DNA from: Symsagittifera roscoffensis
Lineage: Eukaryota > Xenacoelomorpha > Acoela > Convolutidae
Direction of reading: 5' to 3'
NCBI RefSeq assembly: GCF_963678635.1
Contig: NC_087064.1
Location: 22,554,509-22,618,508 of the forward strand
DNA length: 64,000 nt
In this document: in pieces, positions 1-13,825 of the stretch
How the letters are laid out: each line of letters starts with the position of its first letter
Numbering within the stretch: the stretch's first letter is position 1
Made by a program: the position numbers and the translations under genes
Notes under the pieces: generated by a model
The model's database searches: none
The model's input: only the letters and a program-made list of their open reading frames with translations
What the model was told of the DNA's origin: nothing

Positions 1-3000
1 TTTGAATTCCTTGAAAATGAGGAGAACCGTTTCATTTTCGATTCGAACGATCTTCACAAAGTTTTAACTGTTTGAACCGGTGTCGAGTAAAAATGGTTTG
101 AATTTTAATTTTTAGTCTGTTTTAAAGCGAGTAAAGCAAACCAGCAGGTTTATTAGTGCATGTTGAGATAGAAACTTTTAACCGCCCTTTTTGGACTAAA
201 AGAAGATAAAAAACAATTCCTGTATAAATTAAAAAAAACTAGACAACTTTTTTGATTTTTTACAGTAATTTTTCGACAAAAACCGTTCTAAGATTATCCT
301 CTCTCTCTGTGACTGTCTAATATGGCTCTATTTCAGATTCTCCTCAGATCCTTTCAACTTGTTTCTTTTTCAGAATATGATCGGAACGACCTGTGTTTCA
401 TGCACCGCCACTGATATTCTTGTTTTTTCAAGGAATTGATTTGATTGTTCGAAAAGATGTGAAGTAAACGTCATTTTTTCAATGCTCCTTCTGTTTGACC
501 ATTTGTCGTCTGCTGCTCGATTATGCTGTCAAAATAAAAAGAAGGGAGATCTAACCTCTTTGTTTTTCGGTTCCGAGATTCAAGCGTTTTGTTGGATCTT
601 AAAAAATTTTTCTTCAATTTTGACTTGTTTCAGCTTATGTTTTGTTTCTCAGTTTAATACGCTTTGAAGACTTTCAGTTTGCTTTCGGTTGTCAATTGTC
701 ACTAATTTGAAAGTAAATTAGGCATTGTTCAGCTCTAGTGTTAAAAAAAAGTCCAAAAAACTTGTACATTGTGACAAATTGGCAAAGTAAAATAGACGAA
801 ACACAATACGCTTTTTGAATTTCTTGAAAAAGGGGAGAACGTTTATGTTTGTGATTCAAATTTCAAAACTTTGTACCGGTGTCGAGTAAAAATGGTTTGT
901 GTTTTGAGTTTTTAGTCAACTTTCGAGCGAATAAAGCCAAAAAGCTGGTGCATTAGAGAATGTTAAGCTAAAAACTTTTTACCGCCAATTTTGGACTTGA
1001 AAATCACAGATATAAAACCATTCCTGCAAAAATCAAAAAAAAAAAAAGAAAAGTTTTTTGAACTTTTTTTCTTGTAATTTTTTTGACAAAAACCTTTATC
1101 CGATTAGCCCATTTCACTCTGCCTGTCCAATATGGCTTTTTCCTTAGATCCTTTCATCACACCACGCAGAAAAACTACTATAATATTTTCAGAAAAATTA
1201 CACTATTTTGAAAAAAACTTGTTTTTTTTAGAACAAGGACTGAAAAGCCGGTGATACATGCAAAGCATCAGGTTATTCTTGTTTTTACGTGGAAATAATG
1301 ATTCGATAGTTTGAAAACAATTGAAGTAAACGTCACTCTTTTTTTTGCTTCTTCTTGTTTAAACAATTGTCGTCTGCTGCTCGATTATGCTGTCTAAATG
1401 AAAAGAGGGGAGATCTAACTAATTGATTTGTCGGTTCCAAGATTAAAGCGTTTTCGAGATCTGAAAAAACTTTTAATCAGTTTTGACATGTTTCAGCTTG
1501 TTTGTTTTGTCATTTTTATCTGCTTTGAAATCTTTCAGTTTTTTTCGGTTGTCAATTATCACTGATTCGCAAGTAAATTAGGCAGTGTTTTACTTCTAGT
1601 ATTGAAAAGAACTCAAGAAACCTTGCGATTATTGAAAAACTTGTGAATTATTATCGACAAAACACAACACATTATTCATTTTTCTTGAAAAGGGGATAAC
1701 CTTGAAACTTGTGATTTGAACGATTTTTAAAAATTTTCAAAATTTTGACCCGGTGTCGAGTAAAAATCGTTTAAATTTTTGATTTTAGTCTAATTTTGAG
1801 CGAGTAAAGCAAACAAGCAGGTTCATTAGAAAATGATAAGCTAGAAAACTTTTACCTCCATTTTTGGACTGAAAAAATCAAAGACAATTCCTGCAAAAAA
1901 TAAAAAAAACTAGAAAACATTTGTGAATTTTTTTCTAGTGTTTTTTTGACAAAAACCGTTGTCCGATTAGCCTATTTCGTTGTGACCATCGAATATGGCT
2001 TTATTTTAAATTCTCCTTAGATCTTTCATCACACCACGCAGAAAAACAACTACAATTTTTTTCACAAGAAATTACGCTATTTTCAAAAAAAAGCTCGGAA
2101 AACGGTCGGAACAGCCTGTGCTTCATACAACGGCTATTCTTGTTTTTATACGGAACTGATTTGATTGATTGAAGTGAGGTAAATTTCATTTTTTATTGCT
2201 TCTTCTGTTTGAACAATTTTCGTCTGCTGCTCGATTATGCTGCCTAAATAAAAAAGGGAGATCTAACCCCTTGATTTTTCGGTTCAATGGTTTGAGCGTT
2301 TTTGAGATCTTTAAAAACTTTTCATCATTTTTGACAAATTTCAGCTTCTGTTTAATTTCTGAATTTTATACGCTTTGAAGTCTAATTTTCTTTCGGCTGT
2401 CAATTGTCACTGATTTGAAAGTAAATTAGGCACTTCTTAGGTCTAGTGTTTAAAAAAATTCCAGAAATTTTTACATTGTGAAAAACCTGTAAAGTATTAT
2501 TGTCGAAAGACAATTCACTTTTTGAATTTTTTGAAAATGGGGAGAGCTTAGAATTTTTTTCATTTGCGATTCAAACAACCTTAACAAATGTTTAAAAGTT
2601 TGACCCGGTTTCCAATAAAAATGGTTTGAGTTTCAAATTTTTAGTCTACTTTCGAACAAGTAAAGCGAACAAGCGGATTTAAGAGAAAAAATAAGCTAAA
2701 AGACTTTTACCGCCATTCATCACACCACGCAGAGAAACAACTACACTATTTTTTATAAAAATTTACTTTATTTAAAAGAAAAAAATATTACTCTTTTTAT
2801 TGCTTCGGTTTAAACAACGGTCGTCTTCTGCTCGATTAGGATGTCTAAAAAAGAAGAAGATCTAACCCTTGGTTTTTCGGTTGCAAGATTCAAGCATTTT
2901 GAGATCTTAAGAAGTTTTTCATCATTTTTGATGTTTCAGCTTTTGTTTTGTTTTTAATCTTATACGCTTTCAAGTCTTTCAGTTTTCTTTCGGTTGTCAA

Positions 3001-3900
3001 TTGTCACTGATTTGAAAGTAAAATTGCAGTGTTTAGCTCGTGTTAAAGAAATTCAAAAAAAAAAATTGCACATTGTGGAAAACTTGTAAGCTAATATCGA
3101 CGAAACACAAAACATTTTTTGAATTCCTTGAAAATGAAGAGAACCGTTTCTTTTTCGATTCAAACGATATTAACAAATTTTCAAATGTTTGAACCGGTGT
3201 CGAGTAAAATGGTTTGAATTTTATATTTTTAGTCTTTTTTCGAGCGAGTAAAGCAAACAAGCATGTTTATTAGAAAATGATAAGCTAGAAAACTTTTACC
3301 GCTTTTTTGGACTAAAAAACTAAAAGATATAAAACAATTCCTGCAGAATCAAAAAAAATTGGAAAAATTTTTTGAATTTTTTTCTTGTATTTTTTCGACA
3401 ACTACACTATCTTTTTTTTAAAAAAATACACTATTTTGGGAAATTTATTTTTTTTTTCAGAATATGGTCTGATCAACCTGTGCGTCATGCACAGCAACGG
3501 GCTATTCTCGTTTTCATACGGAAAGTATTCGATATTTTGAAAAGAAGTGAAATAAACGTCATTTTTTATCGCTTTTTCTGTTTAAACAACTGTCGTCTTC
3601 TGCTGGATTATGCTGTGAAAAAAAGAGGGAGATCTAACCTCTTGGTTTTTCGTTTTCGAGATTCAAGCGTTTTTGAGATCATAAAAAAATTTTCATCAAA
3701 ATTGACGTTTCAGCTTTTGTTTTGTTTTTCAATTTTATACGCTTTCAAGTCTTTCACTTTTCTTTCGGTTGACAATTGTCACTGATTTGAAAATAATTTA
3801 GGCAGTGTTTAGCTCTAGCGTTTAAAAAAAAATCCAGAAAATTTGTGCACAGTGAAAAACTCGTAAATTTTTATAGTCGAAACATAATACACTTTTTGAA
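1..3900. repeat. Higher-order repeat block A, copy 1
   Basis: This multi-monomer stretch is nearly identical to 8981-13230 (offset about 8980-8991). Copy 1 lacks about 170-190 bp relative to copy 2 at two places, near 2717 (the sequence jumps from the ACCGCCATT block straight to TCATCACACCACG) and near 3400 (from TTTTTCGACA to ACTACACTAT). These look like internal deletions inside single monomers. Confidence 0.85.
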
Positions 3901-5514
3901 TTCCTTGAAAATGGTGAGGACTTCGAATCTTTTTCATTTGTGATTCAAACGACCTTTCAAACAAATTTTTAATACTTTGAACCGGTGTCGAGTAAAAGGG
4001 TTGGAATTTTAATTGTTTAGTCTATTTTTATACGAGTAAAGCCAACAAGCAGTTTCATTAAGGAATGATCAGCTAGAAACTTTTTTAGACTAAAAAAATC
4101 CAAGACAAAATACATTTATTTTCTGCAAAAAGTAGAAAAAAACTAGAAAACTTTTTCGAATTTTTTTCAAGTAATTTTTCGACACAAACCGTTCTCCGAT
4201 TAGCTTGTTTCACTGCCGAATATGGCTTTGTTTCAGATTCTCCTCAAGTTTTAGGATTCGTCAAAAGTATTTCTCCGATTGACCTATTTCACTGTCGAAA
4301 ATGTTTTTTTTTTCAGATACTCTTTAGGTAAAGTATTATCGACGAAACACAATATAATTTTTGAAATCCGTAAAAATGGGGAGATTTCTTTGATTTGTGA
4401 TTCGAACGACCTATTAAAATTTTCAGAAGTATGATCCGGTGTCGAGAAAATATGGTTTGGATTTTGAAATTTTAGTCTTATTTTGAATGAGTGAAGCAAA
4501 CAAGCAGGTTTATTATAGAGGGTTACGCTAGAAAATTTGGTACCGCCAGTGTTTGGACTAAAAAAACTCTTGCAAAGATAAAAACAATTTCTACGAAAAG
4601 TCAAAAACAACCAATAAATTAAAAAAAAATTTTCTTGTAATTTTTTGACAAAAACCGTTCTGCGATTGGATTATTTCACTGTGACTGTCGAATATGTCTA
4701 TATTTCAGATTTTTCTTAGATCCTTTCATCACACCACGCAGAAAAACAACTACAATATCTTTTTTAAAAAATTACCCTATTTCGGAAAAAAAACTTTGTT
4801 TTGTTAGATTATGGTCTGAACAACCTGTGATTCATGCCCAGCAACGGGCTATTCATGTTTTATACGGAAAGTATTCGATTGTTTGAAAAGAAGTGATGTA
4901 AATGTCAATTTTTTATTGCTTCTCGATTATGTTGTCAAAACAAAATGAAGGGAGTATAATCTCTTTCTTATTTTTGGTTCCGAGATTCAAGCATTTTTAG
5001 TTTCATACATATTTTTTTTTTAGTTTTGACATTTTTCAGCTTCTGTTTCGTTTGTAATTTTATACGCTTTGAAATTTTTCAACTTTCTTTCGGTTATCAA
5101 TTGTCACTGATTTGAAAGTAAATGAGGCAGTGTTTAGCTCTCGTGTTAAAAAAAATCCAGAAAACTTCTACATTGTGAAAAACTTGTAAGGTATTATCAT
5201 CGATACATAAAACACTTTTCGAATTCCTTGAAAATGTGGAGAAACTTTTCATGTGTTATTCGAACGACCTTATTAACTTTTCAAAAATTTTGACCGGCGT
5301 CGAGTAAAAATGGTTTGAACTTTTGATTTTTAGTCTAATTTCGAGCGAGTAAAGCAAACAAGCAGGTTTATTAGTGAGTGATATGGTAGAAACTTTCTAA
5401 AGCCATTTTTAGACTAAAAAAATATAAAACACTTCCTGCAGAAACTAAAAAAAACTAGTAAATTTTTTGATTTTTTTAAAGCAAATTTTCGACAACAACC
5501 GTTCTCCGATTATC

Positions 5515-5566
<52 letters not shown>
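5515..5566. repeat. (CT)n microsatellite inside a satellite monomer
   Basis: About 52 bp of CT dinucleotides with one TT interruption, expanded from the CCTCTCTCTCTGTG stretch seen in other monomers (for example near 298). Confidence 0.95.
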
Positions 5567-5569
<3 letters not shown>

Positions 5570-7066
5570 AATGTCAGATATGGCTTTTTTCAGATTCTCC
5601 TTAGGTCTTTTTATCACAATATTCTTTTTATCACAATACTGAAGAACTTGTAACTTTTTGTCGTCGAAACATAATACACTTTTTGAATTCCTTGAAAATG
5701 GGGAGAAGTTAGAATCTTTTTTATTTGTGATTCAAACGACCTTTCAAACAAATTTTCAAAACTTTGAACCGGTGTCGAGTAAAAGGGTTGGAATTATAAT
5801 TGTTTAGTCTATTTTTATACGAGGAAAGCCAACAAGCAGTTTCATTAAGGAATGGTCAGCTAGAAAATTTTTACCGCCTTTTTTAGACTAAAAAAATCCA
5901 AGACAAAAAACATTTTCTGCAAAAAGTAAAAAAAACTAGAAAATTTTTTTGAATTTTTTTCAAATAATTTTTCGACACAAACCGTTCTCCGATTAGCTTG
6001 TTTCACTGCCGAATATGGCTTTGTTTCAGATTCTCCTCAAATTTTAGGACTCGTCAAAAATATTTCTCCGATTGACCTATTTCACTGTCGAATATGGTTT
6101 TTTTTTCAGATACCGCCAGTTTTTGGACTAAAAAAATTCTTGCAAAGTTAAAAACAATTTCTGCGAAAAGTCAACAACAACCAGAAAATTAAAAAAAAAA
6201 ATCTTGTAATTTTTTGACAAAAACCGTTCTGCGATTGGATTATTTCACTGTGACTGTCGAATATGTCTATATTTCAGATTCTTCTTAGATTCTTTCATCG
6301 CACCACGCAGAAAAACAACTACAATATCTTTTTTAAAAAATTACCCTAATTCGGAAAAAAAACTTTGTTTTGTTAGATTATGGTCTGAACAACCTGTGAT
6401 TCATGCACAGCAACGGGCTATTCATGTTTTATACGGAAAGTATTGGATTGTTTGAAAAGAAGTGATGAAAATGTCAATTTTTTATTGCTTCTCGATTATG
6501 TTGTCAAAACAAAATGAAGGGAGTATAACCCTTTCTTATTTTTGTTTCCGAGATTCGAGCATTTTTAGTTTCATACATATTTTTTTTTAGTTTTGACATT
6601 TTTCAGCTTCTGTTTTGTTTGTCATTTTATACGCTTTGAAATTTTTCAACTTTCTTTCGGTTATCAATTGTCACTGATTTGAAAGTAAATGAGGCAGTGT
6701 TTAGCTCTCGTGTTAAAAAAAATCCAGAAAAGTTCTAAATTGTGAAAAACTTGTAAGTTATTATCATCGATACATAAAACACTTTTCGAATTCCTTGAAA
6801 ATGGGGAGAAACTTTTCATGTGTTATTCGAACGACCTTATTAAATTTTCCAGCGTCGAGTAAAAATGGTTTGAACTTTTGATTTTTAGTCTAATTTTGAG
6901 CGAGTAAAGCAAACAAGCAGGTTTATTAGTGCATGATATGCTAGAAACTTTCTAACGCCATTTTTAGACTAAAAAAATATGAAACACTTCCTGCAGAAAC
7001 TAAGAAAAACTTGTAAATTTTTTGATTTTTTTAAAGCAATTTTTCGACAAAAACCGTTCTCCGATT

Positions 7067-7069
<3 letters not shown>

Positions 7070-7115
<46 letters not shown>
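7070..7115. repeat. (CT)n microsatellite inside a satellite monomer
   Basis: About 46 bp of CT dinucleotides, homologous in position to 5515-5566 (offset about 1553). It was duplicated with its monomer pair and has since changed in length. Confidence 0.95.
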
Positions 7116-8980
7116 GTGGATGTCAGATATGGCTTTTTTCAGATTCTCCTTAGGTCTTTTCATCACAATACTAAAAAAAACAACTACACTATTTTTTACA
7201 AAAAATTACACTAATTTGAAAAAAAATATTGTTTTTTTTTCAGAATATGGTCAAAAAAATCTACGCTTCATGCACAGCAACTGGCTTTTCTTGTTTTTTT
7301 TACTGGAACGATTCGATTGTTTGAACAGAAGTGAAGTAAATGTAATATTTTAATTGCTTCTTCTGTTGAAACATTTGTCGTCTGCTTCTCGATTATGCTG
7401 TCTAAATAAAAAAAGGAGATCTAACCCCTTGATTTTCCGTTCCTTGGTTCAAGCGTTTTTGACATCTTGAAATTTTTTTTATCAGTTTTGACATTTTTCA
7501 GCTTCTGTATAGTTTCTCAATTTTATACGCTTTGAAGTCATTCAGTTTTCATTCGGTTGTCAATTGTACTGATTTGAAAGTTAATTTAGTCACTGCTTAG
7601 CTCTAGTGCTTAAAACAAATTCCAGACAATTTGTACATAGTCGAAACATAACACACTTTTTGATTTCCTTGAAAAGGGGGAGAAATTAGAACTTTTTTTC
7701 TCTTGTGATTCAATAGACCTTTACAAATTTTCAAAAGCTTGAACCGGTGTCGAGTAAAAATGGTTGTAATTTTAATTGTTTGGTCTATTTTATAAGAGTA
7801 AAGCCAGCAAGCAGTTTTCTTAAGGAATGATCAGCTAGAAACTTTTTATCGTTTTTTTAGACTAAAAAAATCAAAGAAAAAAAAACATTTTCTGCAAAAA
7901 GTCAAAAAACTAGAAAACTTTTTTGAATTTTTTTCTAGTAATTTTTTGACAAAAACCGTTCTGCGATTGGCCTATTTCACTGCCGTATATGGCTTTGTTT
8001 CAGATTCTTCTCAAATTTTAGGACTCGTCAAAAATATTTTTCCGATTGACCTATTTCACTGACGAAAATGGTTTTTTTTCAGATACTCTTATAGGTAAAG
8101 TATTATCGACGAAACACAATATAATTTTTGAAATCCGTAAAAATGGGGAGATTTCTTTGATTTGTGATTCGAACGACCTATTCAAATTTTCAGAAGTATG
8201 ATCCGGTGTCGAGAAAATATGGTTTGGATTTTGAAATTTTAGTCTTATTTTGAATGAGTGAAGCAAACAAGCAGGTTTATTATAGAGGGTTACGCTAGAA
8301 AATTTGGTACCGCCAGTTTTTGGACTAAAAAAACTCTTGCAAAGATAAAAACAATTTCTACGAAAAGTCAAAAACAACCAGAAAATTAAAAAAAAATTTT
8401 CATGTAATTTTTTGACAAAAACCGTTCTGCGATTGGATTATTTCACTGTGACTGTCGAATATGTCTATATTTCAGATTTTTCTTAGATCCTTTCATCACA
8501 CCACGCAGAAAAACAACTACAATATCTTTTTTAAAAAATTACCCTATTTCGGAAAAAAAACTTTGTTTTGTTAGATTATGGTCTGAACAACCTGTGATTC
8601 ATGCACAGCAACGGGCTATTCATATTTATACGGAGAGTATTGGATTGTTTGGAAAGAAGTGATGAAAATGTCAATTTTTTATTGCTTCTCGATTATGTTG
8701 TCAAAACAAAATGAAGGGAGTATAACCCTTTCTTATTTTTGTTTCCGAGATTCGAGCATTTTTAGTTTCATACATATTTTTTTTTAGTTTTGACAATTTT
8801 CAGCTTCTGTTTTGTTTGTCATTTTATACGCTTTGAAGTCTTTCAGCTTTCTTTCGGTTGTCAATTGTCACTGATTTGAAAGTAAATGAGGCAGTGTATA
8901 GTTCTAGTGTTAAGAAAAAACCAGAAAACTTGAACACTGTGAAAAATTTGTAAAACTAATATCGACGAAACAAAACATTT

Positions 8981-11900
8981 TTTGAATTCCTTGAAAATGA
9001 GGAGAACCGTTTCATTTTCGATTCGAACGATCTTCACAAAGTTTTAACTGTTTGAACCGGTGTCGAGTAAAAATGGTTTGAATTTTAATTTTTAGTCTGT
9101 TTTAAAGCGAGTAAAGCAAACAAGCAGGTTTATTAGTGCATGATGAGATAGAAACTTTTAACCGCCCTTTTTGGACTAAAAGAAGATATAAAACAATTCC
9201 TGTATAAACTAAAAAAAAAAATAGACAACTTTTTTGATTTTTTACAGTAATTTTTCGACAAAAACCGTTCTAAGATTATCCTCTCTCTCTCTGTGACTGT
9301 CTAATATGGCTCTATTTCAGATTCTCCTCAGATCCTTTCAACTTGTTTCTTTTTCAGAATATGATCGGAACGACCTGTGTTTCATGCACCGCCACTGATA
9401 TTCTTGTTTTTTCAAGGAATTGATTTGATTGTTCGAAAAGATGTGAAGTAAACGTCATTTTTTCAATGCTCCTTCTGTTTGACCATTTGTCGTCTGCTGC
9501 TCGATTATGCTGTCAAAATAAAAAGAAGGGAGATCTAACCTCTTTGTTTTTCGGTTCCGAGATTCAAGCGTTTTGTTGGATCTTAAAAAATTTTTCTTCA
9601 ATTTTGACTTGTTTCAGCTTATGTTTTGTTTCTCAGTTTAATACGCTTTGAAGACTTTCAGTTTGCTTTCGGTTGTCAATTGTCACTAATTTGAAAGTAA
9701 ATTAGGCATTGTTCAGCTCTAGTGTTAAAAAAAAGTCCAAAAAACTTGTACATTGTGACAAATTGGCAAAGTAAAATAGACGAAACACAATACGCTTTTT
9801 GAATTTCTTGAAAAAGGGGAGAACGTTTATGTTTGTGATTCAAATTTTCAAAACTTTGTACCGGTGTCGAGTAAAAATGGTTTGTGTTTCAAGTTTTTAG
9901 TCTACTTTCGAGCGAATAAAGCCAAAAAGCTGGTGCATTAGAGAATGTTAAGCTAAAAACTTTTTACCGCCAATTTTGGACTTGAAAATCACAGATATAA
10001 AACCATTCCTGCAAAAATCAAAAAAAAAAAAGAAAAGTTTTTTGAACTTTTTTCTTGTAATTTTTTTGACAAAAACTTTTATCCGATTAGCCCATTTCAC
10101 TGTGCCTGTCCAATATGGCTTTTTCCTTAGATCCTTTCATCACATCACGCAGAAAAACTACTATAATATTTTCAGAAAAATTACACTATTTTGAAAACAA
10201 AACTTGTTTTTTTTTAGAACAAGGACTGAAAAGCCGGTGATACATGCAAAGCATCAGGTTATTCTTGTTTTTACGTGGAAATGATTCGATAGTTTGAAAA
10301 CAATTGAAGTAAACGTCACTCTTTTTTTTGCTTCTTCTTGTTTAAACAATTGTCGTCTGCTGCTCGATTATGCTGTCTAAATAAAAAGAGGGGAGATCTA
10401 ACTAATTGATTTGTCGGTTCCAAGATTAAAGCGTTTTCGAGATCTGAAAAAACTTTTAATCAGTTTTGACATGTTTCAGCTTGTTTGTTTTGTCATTTTT
10501 ATCTGCTTTGAAATCTTTCAGTTTTTTTCGGTTGTCAATTATCACTGATTCGCAAGTAAATTAGGCAGTGTTTTACTTCTAGTGTTGAAAAGAACTCAAG
10601 AAACCTTGCGATTATTGAAAAACTTGTGAATTATTATCGACAAAACACAACACATTATTCATTTTTCTTCAAAAGGGGATAACCTTGAAACTTGTGATTT
10701 GAACGATTTTTAAAAATTTTCAAAATTTTGACCCGGTGTCGAGTAAAAATCGTTTAAATTTTTGATTTTAGTCTAATTTTCAGCGAGTAAAGCAAACAAG
10801 CAGGTTCATTAGAAAATGGTAAGCTAGAAAACTTTTACCTCCATTTTTGGACTGAAAAAATCAAAGACAATTCCTGCAAAAAATAAAAAAAACTAGAAAA
10901 CATTTGTGAATTTCTTTCTAGTGTTTTTTTGACAAAAACCGTTGTCCGATTAGCCTATTTCGTTGTGACCATCGAATATGGCTTTATTTTAAATTCTCCT
11001 TAGATCCTTTCATCACACCACGCAGAAAAACAACTACAATTTTTTTTCACGAGAAATTACGCTATTTTCAAAAAAAAAGCTCGGAAAACGGTCGGAACAG
11101 CCTGTGCTTCATACACGGCAACGGCTATTCTTGTTTTTATACGGAACTGATTTGATTGATTGAAGTGAAGTAAATTTCATTTTTTATTGCTTCTTCTGTT
11201 TGAACAATTTTCGTCTGCTGCTCGATTATGCTGCCTAAATAAAAAAGGGAGATCTAACCCCTTGATTTTTCGGTTCAATGGTTTGAGCGTTTTTGAGATC
11301 TTTAAAAACTTTTCATCATTTTTGACAAATTTCAGCTTCTGTTTAAACTCTGAATTTTATACGCTTTGAAGTCTAGTTTTCTTTCGGCTGTCAATTGTCA
11401 CTGATTTGAAAGTAAATTAGGCACTTCTTAGGTCTAGTGTTTAAAAAAAATTCCAGAAATTTTTACATTGTGAAAAACCTGTAAAGTATTATCGTCGAAA
11501 GACAATTCACTTTTTGAATTTTTTGAAAATGGGGAGAGCTTAGAATTTTTTTCATTTGCGATTCAAACAACCTTAACAAATGTTTAAAAGTTTGACCCGG
11601 TTTCCAATAAAAATGGTTTGAGTTTCAAATTTTTAGTCTACTTTCGAACAAGTAAAGCGAACAAGCGGATTTAAGAGAAAAAATAAGCTAAAAGACTTTT
11701 ACCGCCATTTTTGAACTAAAAAAATAAAAGATACAAAACAATTCCTGCAAAAATTATTATCAAACTAGAACATTTGTTGAAATTTTTTCGCGTATTTTTT
11801 CGACAAAAACCGTTCTCCGATTAGCCTACCTATTTCCCTGTGACTGCCGAATATGGTTTTATTTCAGATTCACCAGAGATAATTTCATCACACCACGCAG

Positions 11901-13230
11901 AGAAACAACTACACTATTTTTTTACAAAAATTTACTTTATTTAAAAGAAAAAATTATTACTCTTTTTATTGCTTCGGTTTAAACAATTGTCGTCTTCTGC
12001 TCGATTAGGATGTCTAAAAAAGAAGAAGATCTAACCCTTGGTTTTTCGGTTGCAAGATTCAAGCATTTTGAGATCTTAAGAATTTTTTCATCATTTTTGA
12101 TGTTTCAGCTTTTGTTTTGTTTTTAATCTTATACGCTTTCAAGTCTTTCAGTTTTCTTTCGGTTGTCAATTGTCACTGATTTGAAAGTAAAATTGCTGTG
12201 TTTAGCTCGTGTTAAAGAAATTCAAAAAAAAATTGCACATTGTGGAAAACTTGTAAGCTAATATCGACGAAACACAAAACATTTTTTGAATTCCTTGAAA
12301 ATGAAGAGAACCGTTTCTTTTTCGATTCAAACGATATTAACAAATTTTCAAATGTTTGAACCGGTGTCGAGTAAAATGGTTTGAATTTTATATTTTTAGT
12401 CTTTTTTCGAGCGAGTAAAGCAAACAAGCATGTTTATTAGAAAATGATAAGCTAGATAACTTTTACCGCTTTTTTGGACTAAAAAACTAAAAGATATAAA
12501 ACAATTCCTGCAGAATCAAAAAAATTGGAAAAATTTTTTGAATTTTTTTCTTGTATTTTTTCGACAAAAACCGTTCTCCGATTAGTCTATGTCACGGTGA
12601 CTGTCGAATATGGTTTTATTTCAAATTCTCCTTGGATCTGTTTGTCACACCACGCAGAAAAATTTCACTATGACTGTCGAATATGGCTTTATTTCAAGTT
12701 CTGCTCAGATCCTTTCATCACACCACGCAGAAAAACAACTACACTATTTTTTTTAAAAAAAAATACACTATTTTGGGAAATTAGTTTTTTTTTCAGAATA
12801 TGGTCTGATCAACCTGTGCGTCATGCACAGCAAAGGGATATTCTCGTTTTCATACGGAAAGTATTCGATATTTTGAAAAGAAGTGAAATAAACGTCATTT
12901 TTTATCGCTTTTTCTGTTTAAACAACTGTCGTCTTCTGCTCGATTATGCTGTGAAAAAAAGAGGGAGATCTAACCTCTTGGTTTTTCGTTTTCGAGATTC
13001 AAGCGTTTTTGAGATCATAAAAAAATTTTCATCAAAATTGACGTTTCAGCTTTTGTTTTGTTTTTCAATTTTATACGCTTTCAAGTCTTTCACTTTTCTT
13101 TCGGTTGACAATTGTCACTGATTTGAAAATAATCTAGGCAGTGTTTAGCTCTAGCGTTTAAAAAAAAATCCAGAAATTTTGTGCACAGTGAAAAATTCGT
13201 AAAGTTTTATAGTCGAAACATAATACACTT
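8981..13230. repeat. Higher-order repeat block A, copy 2
   Basis: Direct repeat of 1-3900 beginning with the same TTTGAATTCCTTG start. It keeps the two stretches deleted from copy 1, so it is nearer the ancestral arrangement. Its part from about 10210 to 12820 was copied again at 13826-16430 and, with changes, at about 18095-20400. Confidence 0.85.
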
Positions 13231-13825
13231 TTTGAATTCCTTGAAAATGGTGAGGTTTTAGAACCTTTTCCATTTGCGACTCAAACGACTTTCACAAAAT
13301 TTAAAAGTTTGACCCCGTTTCCAGTAAAAATGGTTTGAATTTTACATTTTTAGTCTATATTCGAGCAAGTAAAGCAAACAAGCGGGTTTAATAGAGAATG
13401 ATTAGCTAAAAGACTTTTACAGCCATTTTGAACTAAAAATTTCAAAGATTTAAAACAATTCCTGCAAAAAATTTTTAAAAAACAAAAACTTTTGTGAATA
13501 TCTTTCTAAGAACTTTTCGAATAAAAAGCGTTCTCCGATTGGCCTATTTCACTGTGACTGAAGAAGTTGGCTTTAGTTCAGATTCTCCTTAGATCTTTTC
13601 ATAACACCACGCAGAAAAATAACAACACTAGTTTTTAGAAAAATATCTTTCTTATAATTTTTCGAATAAAAATTGTTCTCCGATTGGCCTATTTCACTAT
13701 TTCACTGTGACTGACAAATATGGCTTTAGTTCAGATTCTCCTTAGATCCTTTCATCACACCACGCAGAAAAACAACTACACTATTTTTAGAAAAATTACG
13801 CTATTCTGAAAACTTGCTTTTTTTT

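Noticed and set aside
6979-7353. Frame with a Ser-Leu repeat
   Set aside because: The repeat is simply the CT microsatellite at 7070-7115 translated.
12525-13121. 198-codon frame recurring at 20113-20709 as a possible satellite-encoded protein
   Set aside because: The related copies at 3372 and 16138 are broken by monomer deletions, and codon positions show no excess of silent changes by eye. The frame is a by-product of one higher-order repeat.
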